The position numbers and the translations under genes were made by a program. From assembly GCA_964478995.1 (NCBI GenBank), contig CAYZJY010000093.1:1-6791 (forward strand): DNA of 6,791 nucleotides, given 5' to 3'. Origin of the DNA: NZWG01 sp964478995. Lineage in GTDB: Bacteria; Fidelibacterota; Marinisomatia; Marinisomatales; UBA1611. Of this stretch, positions 1-5,669 are shown one piece after another. Within the stretch, counting starts at the first letter, position 1. Each line of letters opens with the position of its first letter. The notes beneath the pieces are model-generated. The model was not told the origin of the DNA and made no database searches. It saw only the letters and a program-made list of their open reading frames with translations.

Positions 1-120
1 CAAGTCTACTGCTCCATGGGTTTTTTTGTTTGTGTGATGATGGGTAGATTTGAACTATGGGATATGATCATGCACATGATGAATTTATAGATCATAATTT
101 CACAACTGAGTTAGAATCTC
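1..120. other. Left-edge stretch: possible gene 3' end and leader, unassigned
   Basis: No gene can be assigned with confidence here. Two + strand frames are open from the window edge. One ends at the TGA at 35-37 (tail ...STAPWVFLFV). The other ends at the TAG at 88-90 (29 codons, Met-rich at the end). An ATG at 37-39 overlaps the first stop as TGATG, a pattern typical of coupled genes, but the ORF it opens has only 17 codons. Another short frame, 57-131 (24 codons, rich in His and Asp), overlaps the start of the next gene by 11 bases. A 14-base near-palindrome, ATCATG-CA-CATGAT, lies at 67-80. A preceding gene probably ends near the edge, but which frame is real cannot be decided from 120 bases. 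Confidence 0.25.
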
Positions 121-435
121 ATGAGGATTGAATATAAAAGTTTATTTATTGGCATTTCGGTAGGGATGGCAGGTGTTTTTTTCTTGCTATATCTCTTTGG
201 AAATATTGAAACAGAACTGTCATTTAAAACTGGTGATATTGCAAAAAATAAGAATATTGAAGTTTGGATAGAGCAAACAAGCAAGGATGGTAAAGATTTG
301 ACAAATATCGTATTAAAAGGGAAAGGCAATGTCACAAGAGATGAATTAGAGAAGGAATTAGAAAGGATACTTGAAGAACAAGGCATTGATAGAAAGACTA
401 CAAACATAACTATTAAAATGGAGATAAATAGTTAA
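121..435 (+). CDS. Small single-pass membrane protein, function unknown
   Basis: I do not recognise this 104-residue protein. Residues about 8-27 form one hydrophobic segment with glycines (GISVGMAGVFFLLYLFG), so the protein is probably anchored by its N-terminus. Residues 30-104 are polar and look like a small beta-alpha-beta unit. A strand near 46-51 is followed by a second at 61-67 (TNIVLKG), an acidic/basic helix at 71-88 (TRDELEKELERILEEQG), and a last strand at 94-102. No catalytic or metal-binding pattern is visible. The first two residues after Met are basic/hydrophilic, so the orientation is probably N-terminus inside. There is no Shine-Dalgarno sequence before the ATG, as for most genes here. 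It converges with the ureohydrolase gene 12 bp downstream, with no clear terminator between them. The coherent helix/strand pattern favours a real gene over a chance ORF. Confidence 0.72.
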   Translation: MRIEYKSLFIGISVGMAGVFFLLYLFGNIETELSFKTGDIAKNKNIEVWIEQTSKDGKDLTNIVLKGKGNVTRDELEKELERILEEQGIDRKTTNITIKMEINS

Positions 436-447
436 TTACTAGATTAT

Positions 448-1236
448 TTATTCCAAAATTTTCCCCATCAATTCTTTTAATAATTTTGCAGCAGTGGTGG
501 CTGTGATATTATTAATGTCATTATTAGGATTATATTCTACAATATCTGCCCCTATTATTTTTCCTTGAATATTTGACATGATCTTCAGGAGTTCTCTTGT
601 TGAAATACCTCCAGGCTCCGGATGAGATACTCCAGGTGCGAAGGCCGGATCAATACCATCTAGATCTATTGATATGTATATGGGATCTTCAAAAACAAAT
701 TTGAGATCAGATGAAAATTCATTCATTGTAATCACTTTTACATTATATCGTTTTGCCTGATCATTTTGATGCTCATTCATTGTTCGTATTCCAATTTGTG
801 TCAACGAATGCGCAAGATCATTTTCCATGATCCTTGCGAAAGGAGAGGCATGCGAATACGGATTATTGTCAAAATTCTCATATAGGTCAGGATGAGCATC
901 AAAGTGCAAAACATTTAACTTTGGATAAAAATTATGATAACCATGTAATATGGGGTAGGTAATACTGTGATCGCCTCCAATGGATATGCAAAAATTATTT
1001 TTTTTCAATTCCATTTGAATAGCATTTGATATCAATTCAAATTCACTATCTGAATCTTCTAGGGTCATATTGCCTAGATTTGTCCAAATATTTTTTTTAC
1101 CTACATTTAGTCCATTCTCAGAAAATTGATTTCTAGCTTCTGAATTGAATTCTTCTAATATGATGGATGGAGCTTTAGATGCTCCACGCATGTATGACGA
1201 ATTCTTATCTGTTGGTATTCCTAAGACTGAGATCAT
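448..1236 (-). CDS. Ureohydrolase (arginase/agmatinase family), plant-arginase-like
   Basis: A binuclear-manganese hydrolase that releases urea from a guanidino substrate, most likely L-arginine or agmatine, in the cytoplasm. All metal-ligand motifs are present in its 262 residues: GGDHS (His90), FDAHPD (Asp113, His115, Asp117) and SIDLDGIDPAFAPGVSHPEPGG from about 189 (Asp191, Asp193). A conserved acidic residue lies in DIVEYNP (Glu234). Family length is about 260-340, so the gene is complete and compact. The active-site loop reads YSHASPFARIME (127-138), followed by QIGIRT. From memory, this matches plant arginases (YSHAS-FARIME, QVGIRS) more closely than the SHGT loop of typical bacterial SpeB agmatinases. 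Plant arginases group with agmatinases and some act on both substrates, so the substrate here is open. The start at 1236 gives the expected N-terminal strand (ISVLGIPTD). The gene is divergent from ppk2 and has its own promoter candidate. Confidence 0.96.
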   Translation of the reverse strand: MISVLGIPTDKNSSYMRGASKAPSIILEEFNSEARNQFSENGLNVGKKNIWTNLGNMTLEDSDSEFELISNAIQMELKKNNFCISIGGDHSITYPILHGYHNFYPKLNVLHFDAHPDLYENFDNNPYSHASPFARIMENDLAHSLTQIGIRTMNEHQNDQAKRYNVKVITMNEFSSDLKFVFEDPIYISIDLDGIDPAFAPGVSHPEPGGISTRELLKIMSNIQGKIIGADIVEYNPNNDINNITATTAAKLLKELMGKILE

Positions 1237-1286
1237 GGTTTATTATCCAGTTTGACCTATTGATTTTAATAGAGAAAACATGGACT

Positions 1287-1315
1287 ATAGTAATTTTCAA
1301 TTTGATACATTTCAA
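1287..1315 (-). promoter_or_regulatory. Candidate sigma-70-type promoter for the ureohydrolase gene
   Basis: Read on the minus strand, TTGAAA (positions 1315-1310, five of six matches to the -35 consensus) is followed after exactly 17 bases by TACTAT (1292-1287, four of six matches to the -10). Transcription would begin near 1280, leaving a leader of about 45 bases before the start codon at 1236. It is the best-spaced pair on this strand in the divergent region. This is a motif match only, and promoter consensus in this lineage is uncertain. Confidence 0.45.
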
Positions 1316-1375
1316 ACACCACCTTACTAGGGTTTTTTGTTTAACGGAATTTCCTTAGATTAATTATAGTGATGT

Positions 1376-1404
1376 TAGACATGAGTTAGGTCTTAATTTA
1401 TAAA
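1376..1404 (+). promoter_or_regulatory. Candidate sigma-70-type promoter for ppk2
   Basis: TAGACA (1376-1381, five of six -35 matches), a 17-base spacer, then TATAAA (1399-1404, five of six -10 matches). Initiation would fall near 1411, giving a short leader of about 16 bases that contains GGTGAT directly before the ATG. That hexamer is complementary to the usual 16S rRNA 3' end but lies closer to the start than is ideal. A weaker upstream pair, TTGATA-N17-TACTAG at 1302-1330, is an alternative. Confidence 0.5.
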
Positions 1405-1426
1405 AAGAGAAAACAAGTGTGGTGAT

Positions 1427-2212
1427 ATGAGCGATAAAAAAGAATTCAAGAAAAATTATAATCAAAAACTACAAGAATTACAAATTGAACTTGTAAAACT
1501 TCAGGATTGGGTGATAGAAAATGGTAAAAAGGTTGCCATTGTATTTGAAGGACGTGATGCCGCAGGTAAGGGCGGTACCATTAAACGTATTACTGAGAAA
1601 TTAAACCCAAGGTATTGTAAGATAGTTGCACTTGCAGCTCCTACTGATCGGGAGAAAACCCAATGGTATTATCAAAGATACATTAATCATTTACCCGCTG
1701 CTGGGGAGATAGTTATCTATGATCGTAGTTGGTACAATCGTGGAGGCGTTGAAAGAGTAATGGGTTTCTGCACGGATAAACAATATGTTAATTTTTTACA
1801 GACTTGTCCAGAATTTGAAAGAATGATCATTAGTTCTGGAACTCAATTGGTAAAATATTGGTTCTCGGTAAGCGCAGAGGAGCAGATGAAAAGATTTAAG
1901 GCTCGTGCAGCGGACCCGACTAAGGGTTGGAAATTAAGCCCCATGGATTTAGAGTCAGTCAATAGATGGGATGATTATTCAAAGGCGAAAGATAATATGT
2001 TCGAGCATACTGATACCCAATCTTCACCATGGTATGTGGTTGAATCAGATAACAAAAAGAAAGCCAGAGTGAATTGTATTAGCCACCTGCTTGGCCTAAT
2101 TGATTATCATGAGATTGAATCTCCTGAGGTTGTGATGCCAGACAGAATCCAGCAAAAGAATTATGAAAGACCCCCTAGGTCAAATTATAAATATGTTCCT
2201 GATATCATTTAA
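1427..2212 (+). CDS. ppk2: Polyphosphate kinase 2, class I (PPK2)
   Basis: A cytoplasmic kinase that moves phosphate between polyphosphate and nucleotides. Class I single-domain PPK2 enzymes mainly phosphorylate nucleoside diphosphates (ADP or GDP) using polyP, and the reaction is reversible. The 261 residues carry a Walker A motif, EGRDAAGKGGTIKRI (Gly42-Gly50, Lys48 binding phosphate, Asp44 next to it), a Walker B region YDRSWYNRGGVERVMGF (Asp99, Arg100, Asn104, Arg105), and a lid module with KGWKLSPMDLES (166-177) followed by RWDDYSKAKD. The N-terminal helix YNQKLQELQIELVKLQDWV is typical of the family. Most homologues I know have NRAGVERVMGF; here Ala is replaced by Gly (Gly106), a mild change. 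Length and all motifs are intact. The C-terminal 25 residues are a basic, aromatic tail. The gene is divergent from the ureohydrolase and is probably transcribed from its own promoter. Confidence 0.97.
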   Translation: MSDKKEFKKNYNQKLQELQIELVKLQDWVIENGKKVAIVFEGRDAAGKGGTIKRITEKLNPRYCKIVALAAPTDREKTQWYYQRYINHLPAAGEIVIYDRSWYNRGGVERVMGFCTDKQYVNFLQTCPEFERMIISSGTQLVKYWFSVSAEEQMKRFKARAADPTKGWKLSPMDLESVNRWDDYSKAKDNMFEHTDTQSSPWYVVESDNKKKARVNCISHLLGLIDYHEIESPEVVMPDRIQQKNYERPPRSNYKYVPDII

Positions 2213-2221
2213 GAAAAATAC

Positions 2222-2252
2222 TTGTGGTAGTTAATTAATCTTTAACCATAAT
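2222..2252 (+). promoter_or_regulatory. Weak promoter candidate upstream of the repeat lipoprotein
   Basis: CATAAT (2247-2252) matches five of six -10 positions. The best -35 is TTGTGG (2222-2227), with a long 19-base spacer and only the TTG matching. Read-through from ppk2 across the 76-bp gap is equally possible. Confidence 0.25.
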
Positions 2253-2266
2253 TATGCATGCAAATT

Positions 2267-2287
2267 CCCTTAGAATTAATTTAAGGG
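2267..2287 (+). promoter_or_regulatory. Hairpin that buries the ribosome-binding site of the next gene
   Basis: CCCTTAGA (2267-2274) pairs with TTTAAGGG (2280-2287) through eight pairs, one of them G-U, around the loop ATTAA. The 3' arm contains AAGGG, the only Shine-Dalgarno-like sequence before the GTG start at 2289. In RNA the site would be hidden. No T-run follows, so it is a poor intrinsic terminator for ppk2. A role in limiting translation of the lipoprotein is inference. The spacing from AAGGG to GTG is only one base, which would itself weaken initiation. Confidence 0.45.
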
Positions 2288-2288
2288 T

Positions 2289-4313
2289 GTGAAAAAGACA
2301 GTTTTTATAATTCCATTATTTTTGAGCCTTATACCATTAGGTTGCGAGGATGAAAAAGATACCAGTCCCCCTACTGTTTATATTACAAACCCCATTGAGT
2401 CTGCAGTTGTATCTGAGATCATAACCATTGAATGCATTGCATCAGATAACGATAGTATTAGGATGGTGGAACTATGGATTGATAGTTTGGCAACTGGAGT
2501 TACAGATAATACCATGCCCTATGAGTTGCCATGGAATACAGTACCCTTTCAGGATAGCACAGAGCATTCAATTATGCTCCTGGCTGAGGACATGAGTGAC
2601 AATATGTCTTTTAGTGAACCAATATCTGTTCTGGTTGACAATACTAATTCCAACCCACAAAGCGTGAATATTAAATCAATTGGATATACCGCAATAGAAA
2701 TGACCATCATGATCGAGCCTTCCATGGATGAGGATTTTTCTAATTACCAGATTTTACAATCTGAAACTCTTAGTTCAGAAAAATCTTTATTGATTGAATT
2801 ATTAAATGTTACTGACACGATAATAAAAATTGATGATTTTGACCCAGTCCAACCTTCCTGGTATTGGGCCAAGGTAGAGGATGTCCATGGTTACAGTTCA
2901 ATTGGAGACGGCTATTTTGTTCTTGATTCACCGCCAGTAGAATTGCACTTGGATGAGATAGATTTTTTAGATAGTTCATTGTACATAAGTTGGATGGAAA
3001 GCATGGATTACGATTTCCAAGCATATATGTTATTCGAGTCAATGAACTCTGATATGTCTAATGCTCAAAAAATATTTGAAACAAATGATATCAGTTTTAC
3101 AACCTTTGATCATCAAATAGATTTAAATCAGTACAGATATTATCAATTATTTGTTGAAGACCATTGGGAGCTATCAACACAGAGTAATATTCAAAGAGGT
3201 TGTTCTTGGTTTATCTTCAATGAAACATACGGAGATGCAAACTACGATTATGGACGTTATCTAATACAGACCAATGACGATGGTTATCTTGTTGTTGGCA
3301 ATACAAGCCTCCTAGGTGATTCCTACAGCAATGTTCTACTAATGAAAATAGACCACGAGGGGGTACAGCAATGGACAAAAGATCATACGTTTAGTTCAAC
3401 GGATAGATTGAATTCGGTCAAAGAGTTACCAGATGGTAATCTGATCATGTCAGGGTCAACCTTATCTAGTTCAAATTCAAGCAAGGATGTGCTAATCATG
3501 AAAACAGATTCCTTTGGGAATATTATATGGCAGAATACCTATGGTGAACAGCAGGATGAGGTCGCACACTGTATTGACATGGCAATGGATGGTGGTTTTA
3601 TAGTCACAGGGGAGATGGTGGACGAAAATACTGGATATAGTTTGTGTTACTTATTAAAGACCGATGGCCAAGGAGTGTTGGACTGGAGTCGTACTTTTGG
3701 TGGGAATCAAAATGACTATGGATATTCTGTAGTTCAAACTAATGATGCTGGCTATGTGATATCAGGATCGACACGATCTCAAGGAGATGATAATGGTGAT
3801 GTTTGGTTGATAAAGACTAATGGTGATGGTGAAATTCAATGGGAAAGAACATATGGAGGTAATGGTTCTGAAACTAGCCGCTCAGTGAAACAAACAAATG
3901 ATGGAGGTTACATCATAACTGGAAATACAGATTCATTTGGTAGTGGATATAATGATGCATATTTATTGAAAACTGATTCACAGGGAAATGAAACATGGTC
4001 CCAAACATTTGGGGGAATAGGGACTGATCAGGGAAGGAATGTGGTCCAAACAATAGATCAAGGATATATGATTTCTGGCTATACCGATTCATTTGGTGAA
4101 TTGGGAGGTTTTAATTTTTGGTTAATTAAAACAGACCTCTTGGGAAACTTGGAGTGGGAAAGGTATTATGGTGGTAGTGGTGATGATCGAGCATTCTGTG
4201 GGACACAAACTTCCGATGGTGGTTATGCCATTGCTGGTTATACCAATCTTGGAGGCAATAGTGCTCCAGACATATTGTTAATAAAGACAGACGACCTTGG
4301 AAATACTGAATAA
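2289..4313 (+). CDS. Exported probable lipoprotein with Ig/Fn3-like domains and a seven-repeat propeller
   Basis: A 674-residue envelope protein of unknown function. It starts with GTG, because an in-frame TAA at 2277-2279 rules out any earlier start. The signal peptide is MKK plus a hydrophobic core ending IPLGC. Cys19 is a likely lipidation site, although Pro at -3 is not the standard lipobox. Residues 26-117 resemble a bacterial Ig-like domain (PPTVYITNP..., ASDNDSI..VELWID). Residues 122-212 and 215-304 look like two Fn3-like modules sharing a 'SMDxDFxxY' motif. Residues 310-674 hold seven repeats of 51-53 residues with consensus W..TFGG...D.G.SV.QT.DGGY.I.G.T.S.G...D..LLKTD..GN. Such repeats probably form a beta-propeller and are common in FCB-group secreted proteins. 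There are no catalytic residues and no C-terminal type IX sorting domain. Binding or scaffolding at the cell surface is the likeliest role. It is followed 23 bp later by the DoxX-like gene. Confidence 0.92.
   Translation: MKKTVFIIPLFLSLIPLGCEDEKDTSPPTVYITNPIESAVVSEIITIECIASDNDSIRMVELWIDSLATGVTDNTMPYELPWNTVPFQDSTEHSIMLLAEDMSDNMSFSEPISVLVDNTNSNPQSVNIKSIGYTAIEMTIMIEPSMDEDFSNYQILQSETLSSEKSLLIELLNVTDTIIKIDDFDPVQPSWYWAKVEDVHGYSSIGDGYFVLDSPPVELHLDEIDFLDSSLYISWMESMDYDFQAYMLFESMNSDMSNAQKIFETNDISFTTFDHQIDLNQYRYYQLFVEDHWELSTQSNIQRGCSWFIFNETYGDANYDYGRYLIQTNDDGYLVVGNTSLLGDSYSNVLLMKIDHEGVQQWTKDHTFSSTDRLNSVKELPDGNLIMSGSTLSSSNSSKDVLIMKTDSFGNIIWQNTYGEQQDEVAHCIDMAMDGGFIVTGEMVDENTGYSLCYLLKTDGQGVLDWSRTFGGNQNDYGYSVVQTNDAGYVISGSTRSQGDDNGDVWLIKTNGDGEIQWERTYGGNGSETSRSVKQTNDGGYIITGNTDSFGSGYNDAYLLKTDSQGNETWSQTFGGIGTDQGRNVVQTIDQGYMISGYTDSFGELGGFNFWLIKTDLLGNLEWERYYGGSGDDRAFCGTQTSDGGYAIAGYTNLGGNSAPDILLIKTDDLGNTE
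3216..4310 (+). repeat. Seven tandem ~156-bp coding repeats (propeller blades)
   Basis: Units by phase of the conserved Trp codon: 3216-3374, 3375-3530, 3531-3686, 3687-3842, 3843-3998, 3999-4157 and 4158-4310. Units 4 to 7 are most alike. Units 1 to 3 are more diverged; unit 2 has lost the Gly-Gly pair (HTFSS instead of TFGG). The final unit ends at GNTE without its closing Trp, while Trp307 sits just before unit 1. That arrangement would let the N-terminal strand close a seven-bladed ring. Short DNA identities such as GATTCATTTGG recur between units 5 and 6, so the array could gain or lose units by recombination. Confidence 0.9.
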
Positions 4314-4336
4314 AAAAAACTGACATACATTCCCCG

Positions 4337-4708
4337 ATGTTTTTTTCAATAAAATTGCTAACTATCTATGCCATGGGTCTTTTCTATGTAATGATTGGAC
4401 TTAAGCATTTTCTAGATCCAGAATGGTTTGTTCGCATAGTTCCGCCAATATTACCATTTAAATTAGCCTTGGTTTACATTAGTGGATTCTTTGAAATATT
4501 TTTGGGTATTCTGTTAGTTATTCCAAATTATAGATATATTGCTTCTCTGGGGTTGATACTGCTATTGATATGTGTATATCCAGCGAATATTTATCTTGCG
4601 CTGACCAATGGTGCTGCATTGGATATAACCCCTGAAGTAGCATGGGGGAGGCTTCCCTTTCAATTTGTGTTCATAGGTTTAGCATATTGGCATTCAAAAG
4701 ATCAATGA
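4337..4708 (+). CDS. DoxX-like small integral membrane protein
   Basis: A 123-residue, four-helix inner-membrane protein of the DoxX-like superfamily, in the style of COG4270. Helices lie near residues 5-24, 42-62, 67-90 and 105-119. Family signatures are visible: GLKHFLDPEWF after helix 1 (His24), the amphipathic turn IVPPILP (34-40), the pair SGFFEIFLG (49-57, with a buried Glu53), and CVYPANIYLAL (79-89). Members are poorly characterised. Relatives have been linked to thiol or redox stress and to quinone-type chemistry, but nothing here fixes a substrate. The ATG at 4337 gives a full first helix, and no Shine-Dalgarno sequence is present. The gene starts 23 bp after the lipoprotein stop with no promoter between them, so cotranscription is likely. 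The 57-nt inverted repeat follows its stop codon. Confidence 0.9.
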   Translation: MFFSIKLLTIYAMGLFYVMIGLKHFLDPEWFVRIVPPILPFKLALVYISGFFEIFLGILLVIPNYRYIASLGLILLLICVYPANIYLALTNGAALDITPEVAWGRLPFQFVFIGLAYWHSKDQ

Positions 4709-4718
4709 TACGAATATT

Positions 4719-4775
4719 GAACAGGAGCATAATTCACAAATGAGGTAAGCGCATTAAGTAAATTATGCTCCGTTC
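4719..4775. repeat. 57-nt interrupted inverted repeat, 15 paired bases with one bulge
   Basis: GAAC-A-GGAGCATAATT (4719-4734) is the reverse complement of AATTATGCTCC-GTTC (4761-4775), except for one bulged A at 4723. That gives four plus eleven perfect pairs. The arms are separated by 26 bases (4735-4760), which contain a small AATG/CATT inner stem (4739-4742 with 4752-4755). It lies 11 bp after the DoxX-like stop codon. It has no T-run on either side, so it is not a normal intrinsic terminator. It could be a processed mRNA 3' structure, a dispersed intergenic palindrome, or a recombination site. I cannot tell which from one copy. Confidence 0.7.
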
Positions 4776-4861
4776 TCTACATACCAAACGTACCTAAAGA
4801 AGTACATTCTAATAAATATACGTTCCATTATTTCCATATCCCTATATCCAAAATTATTGAC

Positions 4862-4883
4862 GTGATAGGCATCACATAGTGGT
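4862..4883 (+). other. Two mutually exclusive small hairpins in the leader region
   Basis: GTGAT (4862-4866) can pair with ATCAC (4871-4875) around the loop AGGC. The same ATCAC can pair instead with GTGGT (4879-4883) around a three-base loop, with one G-U pair. Both stems are only five pairs. They sit upstream of the promoter candidate at 4890-4918, so they would not be in an mRNA starting there. They may be chance or a protein-binding dyad. Confidence 0.2.
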
Positions 4884-4889
4884 GTATCT

Positions 4890-4918
4890 TTAATTAATGA
4901 TCTATATGTTTTTATAAT
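4890..4918 (+). promoter_or_regulatory. AT-rich promoter candidate for the membrane protein/oxygenase pair
   Basis: A perfect TATAAT -10 lies at 4913-4918, 21 bases before the ATG at 4940. The -35 at 17-base spacing is a poor TTAATT (4890-4895). The 231-bp gap before the gene and the perfect -10 support a transcription start near 4925 with a leader of about 15 bases. Confidence 0.42.
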
Positions 4919-4939
4919 AATTATTTTCAAATTACCATC

Positions 4940-5656
4940 ATGATTAATCAATCAATGTTCAATTTAATTTCAAATCGCACAATGCTTGTATTTATCCCTC
5001 GATTGGCACTAGGATTATTCATCTTGTTACAGATCTTAGGTATGCTGGTTTATCCAGGAGGCACAATGCATGATTCATCTACCATGGGATATTCCTTGTC
5101 ACAAAATTTCTTTTCAGACATGGGTGCATATGTGGCTCGTAATGGAGATCCAAATTATTTATCGATGATCTTTTTTGCTTTTTCATTGACCATTGTGGGA
5201 ATAACCTTCTCTCTATATTATTTGTTTTTGCCCAGAGTATTGGGAAATGATAGGATTAATTACTTATTGTCGATCATTGGAACACTATTTGCAATTAGTG
5301 GTTCTTTCTGCATGATAGGTACAGGCCTTACTCCATCTGATATTGTCTTTGCGCCACATGTTTTTTTCGCAAATAATATTTTCCACTGTTTTCTGATCAC
5401 AGGATTGATCTATACAATAGTCATATTCCGATCTGAAAGTTTAGATAAGAGATACGCGATGGGTTATGGTCTATTCTTCATTTCAATTTTCATCTATGTT
5501 GGAATTTTGCAATATGGACCATCTGCAAATTCAGGGCAATCAGCTCTGGTCTTTCAAGTTCTTTCACAAAAGATGATCGTCTTAGTGTTCTGCTGCTCTG
5601 TATTACACCAAACATATGGTTTTGCACAGCCAGGTGTTTTAGATGTAGAAGACTAA
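4940..5656 (+). CDS. Six-helix membrane protein, DUF998-like
   Basis: A 238-residue integral membrane protein of unknown function. Predicted helices are near residues 15-37, 72-96, 106-128, 141-162, 172-191 and 202-222. The loop between helices 1 and 2 reads YSLSQNFFSDMGAYVARNGDPNYLSM (51-76). The 'NxxSDMG' followed by an Asn-rich segment resembles the DUF998 family of six- to seven-helix proteins, where an 'S.LG' motif falls in the same place. A second conserved-looking loop is GLTPSDIVFAPHVFFANN (129-146), with an Asp and His that could face the membrane surface. The family assignment comes from pattern memory only. It starts after its own promoter candidate without a Shine-Dalgarno sequence. 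The oxygenase gene begins 13 bp after its stop, so the two are probably one operon. Confidence 0.9.
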   Translation: MINQSMFNLISNRTMLVFIPRLALGLFILLQILGMLVYPGGTMHDSSTMGYSLSQNFFSDMGAYVARNGDPNYLSMIFFAFSLTIVGITFSLYYLFLPRVLGNDRINYLLSIIGTLFAISGSFCMIGTGLTPSDIVFAPHVFFANNIFHCFLITGLIYTIVIFRSESLDKRYAMGYGLFFISIFIYVGILQYGPSANSGQSALVFQVLSQKMIVLVFCCSVLHQTYGFAQPGVLDVED

Positions 5657-5669
5657 AAATTATTTTTTA

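Noticed and set aside
111..407. Minus-strand ORF opposite the first small gene
   Set aside because: It is Ser/Phe/Leu-rich, as expected from the complement of a Lys/Glu-rich gene. The + strand frame has the more credible membrane anchor and helix pattern.
2809..3042. Minus-strand ORF inside the lipoprotein gene
   Set aside because: It is a shadow of a clearly coding frame, with no domain pattern and no start signals.
2289..4313. Type IX secretion cargo
   Set aside because: Repeats of this style often occur in such proteins, but the C-terminus ends in the last repeat (KTDDLGNTE) with no sorting domain, and a lipoprotein-like Cys19 gives another route.
4719..4775. Integron attC site
   Set aside because: The outer AAC and GTT ends fit, but the bases that should complete RYYYAAC and GTTRRRY do not (ATTGAAC and GTTCTCT). 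No integrase is present and the neighbours are not cassette-like.
4857..4862. TTGACG as a -35 box for the membrane protein gene
   Set aside because: No acceptable -10 occurs 16 to 18 bases downstream (TGGTGT at 17), and the good TATAAT at 4913 is far too distant.
4763..4951. Minus-strand 62-codon ORF in the intergenic gap
   Set aside because: It needs a TTG start with no ribosome-binding site, has a stop two codons upstream, ends inside the inverted repeat and overlaps the start of the 4940 gene. Its composition simply reflects AT-rich DNA.
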